A stretch of DNA of 64,000 nt from Butyrivibrio sp. LC3010 (GCF_000424385.1 NZ_AUJU01000009.1:99566-163565); one strand, 5' to 3'. Positions 33,951-45,308 are shown, counted from the stretch's first letter. Program-made: numbers and translations. Notes: generated by a model from the sequence alone, not told the origin.

Positions 33951-34442
33951 GTGTTAAGTGTCACATTTATGAATGTCGTATGGACAGTGATCAACTTATT
34001 GATTCTGTATGTGGTATTCAGATTATTTTTATTTAAAAGAGTTGATGCGATTCTTCAGTTAAGAAGAGAAGAGATCGATCATGCGACTGATGAGGCTCAC
34101 CGCAAGGAGAAGGAAGCTGAATCATTAAAGGAAAGTTATGTTCAAAAGCTTAATGATGCAGGAAAAGAATGTGAAGATCTTATAGCTCAGTCCAAAAAGG
34201 ATGGATATGACGAATATGATCGCATTGTAACTGATGCAAAGCAGAAAGCTGAACAGATTATAACAGAAGCTAAGCATAACGCTCAGATTGAAGCTCAGCG
34301 TGAGAAGGATGCTTATGTTTCTGAGCTTACCGATCTTGTTGTGCATGCAGCAAACAAGATTGCCGTTTCCAAGCATGACGAAGAGTCTGATAAAGAACTT
34401 TATAATAAGTTCATCTTCGAGGCTATTGAGAAGAGCGAATAA
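33951..34442 (+). CDS. atpF: F-type ATP synthase subunit b
   Basis: This 163-residue stator subunit has one N-terminal membrane helix (about 5-27) followed by a long charged, right-handed coiled coil that links Fo to the top of F1. Its start is GTG or a nearby codon behind GGGAGGAGAAG. Normally atpH (delta) follows. Here only 24 bases separate its stop from the alpha gene, which carries a delta-like N-terminal domain itself. Confidence 0.93.
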   Translation: MLSVTFMNVVWTVINLLILYVVFRLFLFKRVDAILQLRREEIDHATDEAHRKEKEAESLKESYVQKLNDAGKECEDLIAQSKKDGYDEYDRIVTDAKQKAEQIITEAKHNAQIEAQREKDAYVSELTDLVVHAANKIAVSKHDEESDKELYNKFIFEAIEKSE

Positions 34443-34466
34443 ATTATATCAAAGGATTGGATATTT

Positions 34467-36266
34467 ATGATAAACGAGAATAAGGCAAGACTTCGTTACT
34501 CATCAGTTGCTCCTTCAGAAGGGCAGGCTGCGCAGATTAAGGAAGCTCTTGCAAAGAAGTTTAACAATCCGGGCCTTGAGCTTGAGATTATCCATGATCC
34601 GAAGGTAAGTGGCGGATTTATTGTTAACTATGGTAATTTTGAGTACGATTGGAGTGATGAAGGTCGTACCAGACAGCTTAAAGAGCTCATTGAGTTAACA
34701 AAGAAGAGAAAAAATACCAGTGCCGAGAACCTTGTATCTATTATCAGAGACAGGGTGAATAATTTTGACCTTAAGGCTGAAGGTAAAGAAGTTGGAAGGA
34801 CAATCTGGGTCGGAGATGGTATTGCCAATGTAGTTGGTATTGACCATGCATTTTATGGTGAGATTGTTCGATTTGAAGATGGAACCAAGGGCATGGTGCA
34901 GGATATCAGAGAAGACCATATTGGTATTATCCTGTTTGGCAGTGATGAAGGAATCCGTCAGGGAAGTCGCTGTGTAAGAACCTATAAACAGGCAGGAATC
35001 CCTGTAGGTGAAGCATTTATAGGAAGAGTTGTAGATGCACTCGGTAATCCTGTAGATGGCAGAGAAGAAATAAAGACAGATGTTTACAGACCTGTTGAAG
35101 AACCTGCTCCCGGAATCGTTGAGAGACGCTCTGTAAATGAACCCATGGAGACAGGCATATTGTCTATAGATACGATGTTCCCGATTGGTCGTGGACAGCG
35201 TGAACTTATCATTGGTGACAGACAGACCGGCAAAACATCTATTGCTATGGATGCGATTCTTAATCAAAAGGGCAAAGATGTTATCTGTATCTATGTAGCC
35301 ATCGGTCAGAAGGCAAGTACAATTGCCAAGCTCATTAATACACTTAAGGAAGCAGGGGCAATGGAGTATTCAATAATTGTTGCTTCCACGGCTTCAGACA
35401 GTGCACCTCTTCAATATATTGCGCCATACGCAGGAACTGCAATGGCTGAGTATTTCATGTTGATGGGTAAGGATGTACTTATCATTTATGATGATTTGTC
35501 AAAGCATGCAGTAGCATACAGAGCACTGTCACTACTTCTTGAAAGATCTCCCGGACGTGAGGCATATCCCGGAGATGTTTTCTATCTGCATTCAAGACTT
35601 CTTGAAAGATCAAGTAAGCTTTCAAGTGATTTAGGAGGTGGCTCAATAACAGCGCTTCCTATTATCGAGACCCAGGCAGGTGATGTTTCTGCGTACATCC
35701 CGACAAATGTTATATCAATTACGGATGGACAGATTTTCCTTGAGTCTGATCTGTTCTTTGAGGGTATGAGACCTGCAGTAAATGTAGGACTTTCCGTATC
35801 CCGTGTTGGTAGCGCTGCGCAGACTAAAGCAATGAAAAAAGCTGCAGGAAGTATACGTATCGATCTTGCACAGTATAGAGAGATGGCTGTGTTCACACAA
35901 TTTGCTTCAGATCTTGATGAAACTACAAAGAATCAGCTTCGGCATGGAAGTGTACTTATGGAACTGCTTAAGCAGCCTCTTGGAAGGCCCTATGCTATGT
36001 ATGAGCAGGTAATACTTCTTGTCTGTGCTAACGGAAACAAGCTTGATTATGTACCTGTAAAACAGGTTAAAGAGTATAAGGATAAGCTTCTTAATTATTT
36101 TGCAGAGAATAAAAAAGATATAATCGAGGATCTGACTAAATCTCAGGATCTTTCTGATAGTACCAGGAAGGCAATCCTTGACGCAGCTGATGAATTTGAG
36201 AAGCTTAATAATGACAAACTCAAAGAAGAACTAAAGAAAAAGAGAAAGAAACTGACTTTGGATTAA
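34467..36266 (+). CDS. atpA: fused ATP synthase delta C-terminal domain - alpha subunit
   Basis: This protein has 599 residues, about 85-95 longer than a normal alpha subunit. Residues 84-599 are a complete alpha: the usual N-terminal helix ([14 protein letters not shown]), VGDGIA, Walker [10 protein letters not shown], and the [13 protein letters not shown] region. Residues of about 8-78 match the C-terminal domain of delta: a helix IKEALAKKF, a strand ELEIIHDP, the delta signature [10 protein letters not shown], and an Arg/Leu helix RTRQLKEL. The N-terminal six-helix domain of delta is missing, and no separate atpH exists between atpF and this gene. The fusion may tether alpha directly to the b stator. 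The alpha assignment is certain; the delta reading is based on motif pattern. Confidence 0.9.
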   Translation: MINENKARLRYSSVAPSEGQAAQIKEALAKKFNNPGLELEIIHDPKVSGGFIVNYGNFEYDWSDEGRTRQLKELIELTKKRKNTSAENLVSIIRDRVNNFDLKAEGKEVGRTIWVGDGIANVVGIDHAFYGEIVRFEDGTKGMVQDIREDHIGIILFGSDEGIRQGSRCVRTYKQAGIPVGEAFIGRVVDALGNPVDGREEIKTDVYRPVEEPAPGIVERRSVNEPMETGILSIDTMFPIGRGQRELIIGDRQTGKTSIAMDAILNQKGKDVICIYVAIGQKASTIAKLINTLKEAGAMEYSIIVASTASDSAPLQYIAPYAGTAMAEYFMLMGKDVLIIYDDLSKHAVAYRALSLLLERSPGREAYPGDVFYLHSRLLERSSKLSSDLGGGSITALPIIETQAGDVSAYIPTNVISITDGQIFLESDLFFEGMRPAVNVGLSVSRVGSAAQTKAMKKAAGSIRIDLAQYREMAVFTQFASDLDETTKNQLRHGSVLMELLKQPLGRPYAMYEQVILLVCANGNKLDYVPVKQVKEYKDKLLNYFAENKKDIIEDLTKSQDLSDSTRKAILDAADEFEKLNNDKLKEELKKKRKKLTLD

Positions 36267-36277
36267 GGTGATTTTCA

Positions 36278-37213
36278 GTGGCAAATATAAAAGAGATTCG
36301 CGACAGAATTAATAGTATTCGCGACACGATGAAAATTACAAATGCGATGTATATGATCTCATCAAATAAGCTTCGAAAAGCTAAAAAGCAGCTGATTGAT
36401 ACGGAGCCTTATTTCTATGCATTGCAGGCTATGATAGCCAGAGTATCGAGACATATTCCCGATGATGTAGATGATATTTTCCTGAAAACTACTGATGATA
36501 TACCTTTTAATGCAAGAGCTAAAGGGTATCTGGTACTCACTTCAGATAAAGGTCTGGCAGGTGCATTTAACCACAATGTTGTAAAAACTGCTGAGGAACA
36601 TATCAGAAATAATAATAATCTACAGAATTATAAGTTATATGTCGTTGGAGAATTCGGAAGGCATTATTTTACAAGTCTTGGACTGAAAATTGAAGAGAAT
36701 TTCAGATATACTGCTCAGAATCCTAATCTGGACAGATCCAGAGACATTGCAACCATTATTCTTGATGACTATACAAACGGCAAAATTGATGAGGTATATG
36801 TAGTCTATACTTCTATGAAGAATTCTCTTACCAGTGAAGTTAAGATGGAGAAGATTCTTCCTCTCGATATTATTGAGAATGCCAGAAACAGATATCGTGT
36901 TATAGATACTTATAATGAGGAGTTCATTTTTGAACCGAGTCCTAAAGCGATTTTGGATAACATCGTTCCGAATTTTATAAACGGATTTATTTACGGTGCA
37001 TTAGTTGAAACTTTTTGTTCTGAACAAAATTCGAGAATGATGGCCATGGACAATGCTAATAAAAATGCTACTTCCATGATAGGTGAGCTTACCAAGCAGT
37101 TTAACAGGCAGAGGCAGGCTGCAATAACTCAGGAGATAACTGAAGTAGCAAGTGGAGCAAAAGCACTTAGACGCGCCAAGGCTGCAAAACAAAAGAAACA
37201 GGCGGGTAAGTAA
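36278..37213 (+). CDS. atpG: F-type ATP synthase subunit gamma
   Basis: This 311-residue central-shaft subunit is slightly longer than the typical 285-290. The N-terminal helix (IKEIRDRINSIRDTMKITNAMYMIS) and C-terminal helix (RMMAMDNANKNATSMIGELTKQFNRQRQAAITQEITE) form the rotating coiled coil inside the alpha-beta ring. A Lys/Ala-rich extension of about 20 residues follows the C-terminal helix. The start is GTG with AAGGTG 7 bases upstream. Confidence 0.95.
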   Translation: MANIKEIRDRINSIRDTMKITNAMYMISSNKLRKAKKQLIDTEPYFYALQAMIARVSRHIPDDVDDIFLKTTDDIPFNARAKGYLVLTSDKGLAGAFNHNVVKTAEEHIRNNNNLQNYKLYVVGEFGRHYFTSLGLKIEENFRYTAQNPNLDRSRDIATIILDDYTNGKIDEVYVVYTSMKNSLTSEVKMEKILPLDIIENARNRYRVIDTYNEEFIFEPSPKAILDNIVPNFINGFIYGALVETFCSEQNSRMMAMDNANKNATSMIGELTKQFNRQRQAAITQEITEVASGAKALRRAKAAKQKKQAGK

Positions 37214-37239
37214 TCAATTGATGATAAGAGGACAGATAA

Positions 37240-38643
<1,404 letters not shown>

Positions 38644-38651
38644 GAAATGGT

Positions 38652-38685
38652 TACCGAAGCGCACATCTTTAGGGCGCTTATGGTA
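38652..38685 (+). other. hairpin in the atpD-atpC gap
   Basis: TACCGAAGCGC (38652-38662) pairs with GCGCTTATGGTA (38674-38685) with one small bulge and an 11-base loop. No T-run follows. The 99-base gap is the longest inside the atp operon. It may be an RNA-processing or stability element adjusting epsilon levels. Confidence 0.5.
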
Positions 38686-38742
38686 TTCGCATCCTACCGG
38701 AATAAGTTTGATATAAACTGACGTTTATAGAGGAGTATTGAA

Positions 38743-39168
38743 TTGAAGGGTGATAGGAAAACTTTTCGTTTACAGGTAATGTCTATAAACGGTATCTTTT
38801 ATGACAATAGAGCATCAGAGATAATTTTACCCTGCGTTGATGGTGAGTTTGCCATTCTTGCTGATCATGAGGAGATGGTCCTTGCTATATATAACGGTAA
38901 AATGATCATCAGAGATGAGATAGGCGATAAAATAGAGGCAATAGTTGGTATTGGCTCTGCTCAGATTGCTAATAACAGGGTTATAGTCCTTGTTGATACT
39001 GTTGAGAGACCGGAAGATATTGACCGTAACAGAGCTCAAAGGGCGCTGGAGAGAGCTGAAGAAGAAATGCGCCAGAATAATTCAATTAAGGAATATTATA
39101 CAGCTCAGGCAGCTATGGCCAGAGCCTTAAGCAGATTAAAGCATTCTGCTGATTATGGAATAGATTAA
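38743..39168 (+). CDS. atpC: F-type ATP synthase subunit epsilon
   Basis: This 141-residue subunit has an N-terminal beta-sandwich (about 1-88; VDGEFAILADHEEMVLAI) and a C-terminal pair of helices with Arg/Glu-rich sequence. It docks on gamma and can brake ATP hydrolysis. The start is TTG at 38743 with AGGAG 7 bases upstream. It ends the atp operon and is followed after 22 bases by an unrelated membrane acyltransferase. Confidence 0.93.
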   Translation: MKGDRKTFRLQVMSINGIFYDNRASEIILPCVDGEFAILADHEEMVLAIYNGKMIIRDEIGDKIEAIVGIGSAQIANNRVIVLVDTVERPEDIDRNRAQRALERAEEEMRQNNSIKEYYTAQAAMARALSRLKHSADYGID

Positions 39169-39190
39169 AAATAACTTTTAAGGAAAACAG

Positions 39191-40270
39191 ATGAGAAATC
39201 AAACCTTTGATAAGTTAAAAGCTATAGCCTGTATACTGATTATTCTTATACATTGTAAATTTCCCTCTGTTTTTGGGGACTTGTGTGAAGCATTGGCACG
39301 TTTCGGCGTGCCGATGTTTTTTGCTATCGCGGGTGTTTACCTGGTAAAAAATGAAGATTCTGATATAAGATCAATCAGAAGTAATCTGTTAAGAAAACTA
39401 AAAAAAACCGTATCAATCACGTTTAAGGTATGGCTTATTTATACCGTTTATTCATTTATATATGCCATGACTGTGAAGTACGGAGCTTTAGAGTGGTTTA
39501 ACGAGAAATTCAACTTGTTCGAGTTTTCAAGACTTATTCTTTTTAATTCCGGAAAATTTATATATGACTTTACATATGCATTTGATCATATGTGGTATTT
39601 ATTTGCACTTATATATGTCTACGGTTTGTGCTATATCTTTGCTCCGCTTTTGAAAAAAGGAGCACTTCCAATAAGTGTAGTATTGATGGGATTTTTATAT
39701 TTCGGAGAATTCCTTCAGATTTATTATCCTATAAGACCTTTTGGAATAAGTGTATCAGTATGGTATACGATCAGAAACTGGCTTTTTGTAGGCATACCTT
39801 TTACACTTCTTGGATATTATATAAAAAACAATAATGTTTCTTTAATGCTCAAGCAGCCTTTAACCGTAGGAAGTGTACTTACGATTACCGGCATTTTTTC
39901 TACACTCATGGAATTTAAAAAATGGGGATCCGTTGAGGTGTACTTTGGATCGCTTCTTATTGTCACAGGACTTTTAATAGCAGCTTGCAGTAATACTGAT
40001 AAAAAGGATTCTGATAAGGAAGCTTCAATAGTTCACAGAAGTCTTGCATTTGTTGGAAGGGAGTTATCTTCAAATATCTATTTTTATCATGTTCTTGTAA
40101 TCTCTCTTTTGGGATGGTGCATTGACAGGGTGAATGCTGAACTCTATGGAAGTGCAATTTTTATGTATTTAAGACCTGTAATAGTAATTACCATTACAAT
40201 ATTAATCTCGATTTTTATATATAAGGTGAAATTTATCACTATTAAAAACGATAAGAATCTGAGAAAATAG
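39191..40270 (+). CDS. acyltransferase family 3 membrane protein
   Basis: This 359-residue protein has about ten hydrophobic helices. It begins with the acyltransferase-3 pattern RNQTFDKLKAIACILIILIHCKF, where the His of the first helix (residue 22) is the likely catalytic base, followed by an ARFGVPMFFAIAGVYL helix. Family members O-acetylate cell-surface polysaccharides or peptidoglycan from the cytoplasmic side. The substrate is unknown. It follows atpC by 22 bases and may read from the same transcript. Confidence 0.88.
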   Translation: MRNQTFDKLKAIACILIILIHCKFPSVFGDLCEALARFGVPMFFAIAGVYLVKNEDSDIRSIRSNLLRKLKKTVSITFKVWLIYTVYSFIYAMTVKYGALEWFNEKFNLFEFSRLILFNSGKFIYDFTYAFDHMWYLFALIYVYGLCYIFAPLLKKGALPISVVLMGFLYFGEFLQIYYPIRPFGISVSVWYTIRNWLFVGIPFTLLGYYIKNNNVSLMLKQPLTVGSVLTITGIFSTLMEFKKWGSVEVYFGSLLIVTGLLIAACSNTDKKDSDKEASIVHRSLAFVGRELSSNIYFYHVLVISLLGWCIDRVNAELYGSAIFMYLRPVIVITITILISIFIYKVKFITIKNDKNLRK

Positions 40271-40347
40271 TTGGCATATTGTTTATATTAAAAGTATGAT
40301 GTATTTATTGATAAATTATATTTGATAATTGCTGGAAGGTTTAAGGT

Positions 40348-42936
40348 ATGACTAGAGAAAGTTTTTGGGAATTAGTTAAGAGCAAGGGATTGATGTTTCT
40401 GGATGGTGCAACAGGCACAAACCTTATGAAAGAAGGATTACCGGCAGGTGCATGTACAGAGGAATGGATACTGGATAATCCCGATATTATTAAGAAGCTT
40501 CAAAAGAGTTATGTAGAATCCGGAAGTGATATCTTATATGCTCCTACATTTACCGGTAACAGAATAAAGCTTAAGAATTTTGGGCTGGAAGACAGAATAG
40601 AAGAGATTAACTCAAGGCTTGTTGCCATAGCAAAGGAAAGTGCAGGTACAAAGGCGCTGATAGCTGGTGATCTTACCATGACCGGGAGACAGCTTAAGCC
40701 AATGGGAGATCTTGATTTTGAAGAACTCATAGATGTCTATAAGGAACAGATAAAAATTCTGGTGAAGGCTGGCTGTGATGTTCTTGTTGTGGAAACTATG
40801 ATGAGCCTTCAGGAATGCAGGGCTGCAATGATTGCTGCAAAGGAAGTTTCTGATATAGCAGTAATGGTTACTCTTACCTTTGAAGCAGACGGAAGGACAC
40901 TTTTTGGCACGGATGCAAAAACTGCGGCAATTGTTATGGAGTCTTTGGGAGCTGCTGCTGTAGGTGCCAATTGCGGTACGGGTCCCGATAATATGGCGGA
41001 AATCATCGCTGATATGGCATCTGTTACTTCAATTCCGATCATAGCAAAGCCTAATGCAGGACTACCTGTTGTTACACCTGATGGATCAACTGCCTATGAC
41101 ATGGAGTGCAGTGTATTTGTTCCTGAGATGGAAAAGCTTATAAAGGCAGGTGCAACTATCATTGGAGGTTGCTGCGGAACATCGCCTGAGTATATTAAAG
41201 GGATCCATGAAAAATACAAGGATTATCCTGTAACAGAGGATAGCCTTGAATATCCCGATGGAACGCCTTTTACAAGAAAACAGGACGGTATCCGTTTCCT
41301 TACCAGTGAGAGAATGCATGTGGCATTTAAACTGGATGATCCATTCATGATTGTTGGAGAGAGAATAAATCCCACCGGAAAGAAAAAACTTCAGGCTGAG
41401 CTTAGAGAAGGCAGGCTTGATATGGTCTGTGATTTTGTATCCAAGCAGGAAGAGGACGGCGCTGCAATTCTTGATGTCAATGTAGGAATGAGCGGTATTG
41501 ATGAAAAGCAGATGATGAGTGATGTTCTCGATGAGATTATTCCTTTGACTTCACTTCCGCTCTGTATCGATACAAGTGATGAAGCCACAATGGAAATGGC
41601 GCTTAGAAAATATCCGGGACGAGCTTTGATGAACTCTATATCCCTGGAGAAGGATAAGGCTGAGCGTTTCCTTCCTCTGGCTAAGAAATATGGTGCAATG
41701 TTTATTGCGCTTCCTGTTGGCCCTAAAGGGTTACCGGGTAGCCTTGATGAGAAGCACGAATTTATAGACACTCTTTGCGAGAAAGCTTACGAGCTTGGAC
41801 TTAGGAAAGAGGATATTGTTGTTGACGGACTGGTTGCAACAATTGGTGCCAATAAGAATGCTGCATTGGAGACTCTTTCTACTATTAGTTATTGCAAGGA
41901 GAATGGGCTTGCGACTATATGCGGACTTTCAAATATTTCATTTGGACTTCCTCAGAGAGCTTTCATTAACACTGCATTTTTAACCATGGCTATCGCAAAT
42001 GGTCTTACCATGGCAATTTGCAATCCTTCTCAGGAGCTTTTGGTCAACAGCGCTTTTGCGTCAGATTTATTACGAAATAAAGAAGAAGCCGACCTTCGGT
42101 ATATCGAAAGAATGGACCGCTATGATGGCATGAATGTGCAGGTGGCTTGCGTTCCAAAGGGACAAAAGCTTGTTGCTAAAAGTGAAGATACTGCAGAAAC
42201 AGCTTCACAGGCAAATGCAGATGTGAAAGCTGATAAAAAATCAGATACCGCTAAAGAGAATGCGGCAAATCCTTTTGGGGCAGATGAAGCTACAGCGAAT
42301 CTGTATATAAAAGTAAGGAATGATGTCTTAAAGGGTAATAAGCGAAATATTGAAAAAGACACTCTGGAAGCTGTAGATGGAGGGTGCGAGCCTAAGCTTA
42401 TTTTAAATGAAGTTCTCATGCCTGCAATCAATGAAGTGGGTGAACTTTTTGATAAAGGAAAATATTTCCTTCCTCAGCTTATTGCCAGTGCAGAAGCAAT
42501 GAAACTCAGCATTGCAAAGCTTGAGCCGCTACTTAAAGAAGCAGGCGGCGACAATGATAAAGAGAAGGAAACCATTGTTATTGCTACGGTTCATGGCGAC
42601 ATTCATGACATAGGCAAGAATCTTGTGGCACTTATGCTTAAGAATCACGGCTTTAATGTAATCGATCTTGGAAAGGATGTTCCAAGTGCAAAAATCGTTG
42701 ATACAGCTATAGAATCCAATGCAAAAATAATTGCTCTTTCTGCACTTATGACGACAACTATGCAGGAAATGAAAAATGTAGTTAAGCTTGCAAAAGAAAA
42801 ATCCTGCCCATCAAAAATAATTATTGGTGGTGCTGTTGTTACAGAGGATTATGCATGGGAAATCGGTGCAGACGGTTATTCATCAGATGCCGCCAATTGC
42901 GTGAGAGTTGTAAAGAAAATTATTGAGAATGCTTAA
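40348..42936 (+). CDS. metH: cobalamin-dependent methionine synthase (short form)
   Basis: This 862-residue enzyme methylates homocysteine from methyltetrahydrofolate. Domain order: homocysteine/zinc domain (about 1-290, Cys pair in GGCCGTSPEYI), pterin-binding domain (about 315-590, GERINPTGKKKLQ), a low-complexity Ala/Lys/Asp linker (about 610-645), B12 cap (about 645-735) and cobalamin Rossmann domain (about 745-862) with the axial His of VHGDIHDIGKN. The C-terminal AdoMet-dependent reactivation domain of E. coli MetH is absent, as in other short clostridial and Thermotoga enzymes. A separate activation protein is needed and is not in this window. No cobalamin riboswitch was seen upstream. 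Confidence 0.93.
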   Translation: MTRESFWELVKSKGLMFLDGATGTNLMKEGLPAGACTEEWILDNPDIIKKLQKSYVESGSDILYAPTFTGNRIKLKNFGLEDRIEEINSRLVAIAKESAGTKALIAGDLTMTGRQLKPMGDLDFEELIDVYKEQIKILVKAGCDVLVVETMMSLQECRAAMIAAKEVSDIAVMVTLTFEADGRTLFGTDAKTAAIVMESLGAAAVGANCGTGPDNMAEIIADMASVTSIPIIAKPNAGLPVVTPDGSTAYDMECSVFVPEMEKLIKAGATIIGGCCGTSPEYIKGIHEKYKDYPVTEDSLEYPDGTPFTRKQDGIRFLTSERMHVAFKLDDPFMIVGERINPTGKKKLQAELREGRLDMVCDFVSKQEEDGAAILDVNVGMSGIDEKQMMSDVLDEIIPLTSLPLCIDTSDEATMEMALRKYPGRALMNSISLEKDKAERFLPLAKKYGAMFIALPVGPKGLPGSLDEKHEFIDTLCEKAYELGLRKEDIVVDGLVATIGANKNAALETLSTISYCKENGLATICGLSNISFGLPQRAFINTAFLTMAIANGLTMAICNPSQELLVNSAFASDLLRNKEEADLRYIERMDRYDGMNVQVACVPKGQKLVAKSEDTAETASQANADVKADKKSDTAKENAANPFGADEATANLYIKVRNDVLKGNKRNIEKDTLEAVDGGCEPKLILNEVLMPAINEVGELFDKGKYFLPQLIASAEAMKLSIAKLEPLLKEAGGDNDKEKETIVIATVHGDIHDIGKNLVALMLKNHGFNVIDLGKDVPSAKIVDTAIESNAKIIALSALMTTTMQEMKNVVKLAKEKSCPSKIIIGGAVVTEDYAWEIGADGYSSDAANCVRVVKKIIENA

Positions 42937-42979
42937 GATTTAAAATGAATTTTGAATATTAATATATGGAGGAATATCA

Positions 42980-44614
42980 ATGAACGGTGCTCAGGCTATT
43001 GTTAAATGCTTGCAGGCAGAGAATGTTGATGTAGTGTATGGATACTCCGGTGTGGCAATCGCACCTTTTTATGATGCCCTGGGGGAGACAAATATTAAAC
43101 AGATATTGATAAGAACCGAGCAAAATGCGGCACATTGTGCAAGCGGTTACGCAAGAATAAGTGGGAAAGTGGGCGTTTGTGCTGTAACAAGCGGCCCCGG
43201 AGCTACAAATCTTATTACAGGAATAGCGACTGCATATGCTGACAGTATACCCCTGGTATGCATTACAGGGCAGGTTAACAGCGAGCTGATTGGAAGTGAT
43301 GTATTTCAGGAGGCAGACATTACAGGAGCTGCTGAATCATTTGTAAAATACAGTTATCTGATAAGGGATGTGAACAGCATTCCGAGAATATTCAAGGAGG
43401 CTTTTCATATCGCAAGTACTGGAAGAAAAGGTCCCGTACTAATTGATATTCCGATTGATATTCAGCAGCAGCTTATTACAAAGTTTTCATATCCTGAAAA
43501 GGTCAATATGAGAACTTATAAGCCAACTGTTGAGGGAAATGCTGCACAGATAAAAAAGGTTGTCAAGGAAGTTGCAAAGGCAAAGAGACCAATCATCTGT
43601 GTAGGAGGAGGTGTTCATCTTTCCGGAGCTACTAATGAGATCAGAAAGTTTGTTAAGGAAAATTGTATTCCTGTCGTATCAACCATGATGGGAATAGGTG
43701 TAATGGCATCAGAGGATCCTTACTACTTTGGTATGGTTGGCAATAATGGAAGACCCTGTGCCAACAGAGCACTCAATGAGTCTGATCTGTTACTGATGGT
43801 GGGAGCGAGAGTTGCGGACAGAGCCGTGAACAGACCTGACCTTATAACTGAGAATAAGGTTCTCATACATATAGATGTAGATCCTGCAGAGATCGGTAAA
43901 AACGTTGGACCTACAATTCCTCTGGTTGGCGATATAAAACACATCTTTAAGAAAATCAATGATTTTGAGGATGAAGAGGATCTTATCCATGAAAGAAAGG
44001 AATGGATAAAAACTCTTAATCAATACAAGGGAGAGATGCTTGAAAAGCGTCCTCTAATAGATACCACCAAGTACGTGGATCCCATGGATTTTCTTCATGA
44101 GCTTTCGAGAAAGCTCCCCGCTGATGCAATCTATGTGGCAGATGTTGGTCAGAACCAGATATGGTCCTGCAGATGGCATCTTGTCAGGGAAGGAAGATTT
44201 TTAACTTCAGGCGGAATGGGAACAATGGGATATTCAATACCTGCTGCCTTTGGTGCAAAATATGCCGCTCCGAATAAAAAGGTTGTTGCTGTTATGGGAG
44301 ATGGTGCATTTCAGATGTCCATGATGGAACTTTCAACCATGAGACAGTATGGCATGAATGTAGGTATCATTGTTTTCTGCAACGGCTATCTTGGCATGGT
44401 AAGAGAGTATCAGCATTATGCCCTTAATGACAGATATAATATGGTTGAGCTTCACAACACACCAAAGCTTGATAAAATCGCAGAGGCCTATGACATGAAA
44501 TATCTCAGGGCTTCATCAAAAGCTGAGGCAACAAAGCTGATTGATGAGCTTATGGTATCAGACGAAAGCATTTTGTGTGAAGTTGTAGTAGACCCTATGG
44601 ACCTGGCCAAATAA
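42980..44614 (+). CDS. ilvB: acetolactate synthase large subunit
   Basis: This 544-residue ThDP enzyme condenses pyruvate (or pyruvate and 2-ketobutyrate) in the first common step of valine, leucine and isoleucine synthesis. The catalytic Glu lies in RTEQNAAHCASGYAR (near 47), followed by TSGPGATNLITG. The ThDP motif is GDGAFQMSMMELST...NGYLG (about 441-475). It is a little shorter than usual. The next gene, 17 bases on, encodes an ACT-domain regulatory subunit, which supports the anabolic, feedback-regulated type. Confidence 0.93.
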   Translation: MNGAQAIVKCLQAENVDVVYGYSGVAIAPFYDALGETNIKQILIRTEQNAAHCASGYARISGKVGVCAVTSGPGATNLITGIATAYADSIPLVCITGQVNSELIGSDVFQEADITGAAESFVKYSYLIRDVNSIPRIFKEAFHIASTGRKGPVLIDIPIDIQQQLITKFSYPEKVNMRTYKPTVEGNAAQIKKVVKEVAKAKRPIICVGGGVHLSGATNEIRKFVKENCIPVVSTMMGIGVMASEDPYYFGMVGNNGRPCANRALNESDLLLMVGARVADRAVNRPDLITENKVLIHIDVDPAEIGKNVGPTIPLVGDIKHIFKKINDFEDEEDLIHERKEWIKTLNQYKGEMLEKRPLIDTTKYVDPMDFLHELSRKLPADAIYVADVGQNQIWSCRWHLVREGRFLTSGGMGTMGYSIPAAFGAKYAAPNKKVVAVMGDGAFQMSMMELSTMRQYGMNVGIIVFCNGYLGMVREYQHYALNDRYNMVELHNTPKLDKIAEAYDMKYLRASSKAEATKLIDELMVSDESILCEVVVDPMDLAK

Positions 44615-44631
44615 AGATTAGAGGAGAAAAA

Positions 44632-45120
44632 ATGAAGCGAATTTATTCTGTTTTGGTTGAAAATCATGCCGGTGTTTTGTCAAAGGTTGCCGGACTGTTT
44701 TCAAGAAGGAATTTTAATATTGATTCACTTGTGGTTGGTGAGACCAATTCCAAGGATGTCTCCTGTATGACAATTGTTTCCAGCGGTGATGAGCGAACAA
44801 TTGAACAGATTGAGAAGCAGCTTAATAAAAAGCTTGATGTCATAAAAGTAAAAACCTTTAAGGAGAGCATGAGCATCTGCAGAGAGCTAACTCTTATAAA
44901 GGTGCGCTATAATCGCGAGAACAGACGAGATATCATGGAAAATTGTGACATCATGAAGGCACAAATAGTAGACATGAGCAAAAATATGATGATTATCCAG
45001 ATATGTGATACACCTGAAAGGGTGGAAGTTTTTATAGAAATGTTGCGTACAGTTTCTATTGTTGAAATGGCCCGCACCGGAACTGTAGCACTCACAAAAT
45101 GCAGTGAGAGTGAGAAGTAG
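44632..45120 (+). CDS. ilvN: acetolactate synthase small subunit, first copy
   Basis: This 162-residue regulatory subunit has an N-terminal ACT domain (about 1-75; YSVLVENHAGVLSKVAGLFSR) that binds valine or leucine for feedback inhibition, and the C-terminal ALS_ss domain (about 85-160; VRYNRENRRDIM). It lies 17 bases after ilvB and is the expected partner. A second, clearly different copy follows at 45319. Confidence 0.93.
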   Translation: MKRIYSVLVENHAGVLSKVAGLFSRRNFNIDSLVVGETNSKDVSCMTIVSSGDERTIEQIEKQLNKKLDVIKVKTFKESMSICRELTLIKVRYNRENRRDIMENCDIMKAQIVDMSKNMMIIQICDTPERVEVFIEMLRTVSIVEMARTGTVALTKCSESEK

Positions 45121-45209
45121 CGGTATCTGATTAATTTTGATCAATAGTATCTGATTAAAATAAATCAATAATTTACAACGTTAAAGTTTTAAATAATAAA
45201 AGTATTTTA

Positions 45210-45238
45210 TTGACTTTAAGAATAAAAGCGCATAAAAT
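45210..45238 (+). promoter_or_regulatory. promoter of the second ilv small-subunit gene
   Basis: TTGACT (45210-45215) and TAAAAT (45233-45238) are separated by 17 bases. The predicted start, about 45245, coincides with the beginning of the AT-rich tandem repeats, which would then form the 5' leader. Confidence 0.65.
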
Positions 45239-45243
45239 GTGAA

Positions 45244-45308
45244 GATATTAGATTATTTATATTTAGATATTAGATAATTTGTATTTTATATCAGATTATT
45301 TAAATTTA
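45244..45308 (+). repeat. three imperfect 22-bp AT-rich repeats before the second ilvN
   Basis: Units starting near 45244, 45266 and 45288 share the pattern ATATTAGATTATTTATATTT. Related TATCTGATTAA elements occur at 45124 and 45148, 24 bases apart. The 198-base gap 45121-45318 has no gene. It holds these repeats, a promoter, and a TTAAAG/CTTTAA inverted pair. Confidence 0.7.

Noticed and set aside
40271..40347. Cobalamin or SAM riboswitch before metH
   Set aside because: The gap is only 77 bases, AT-rich, and lacks the conserved box sequences of either class.
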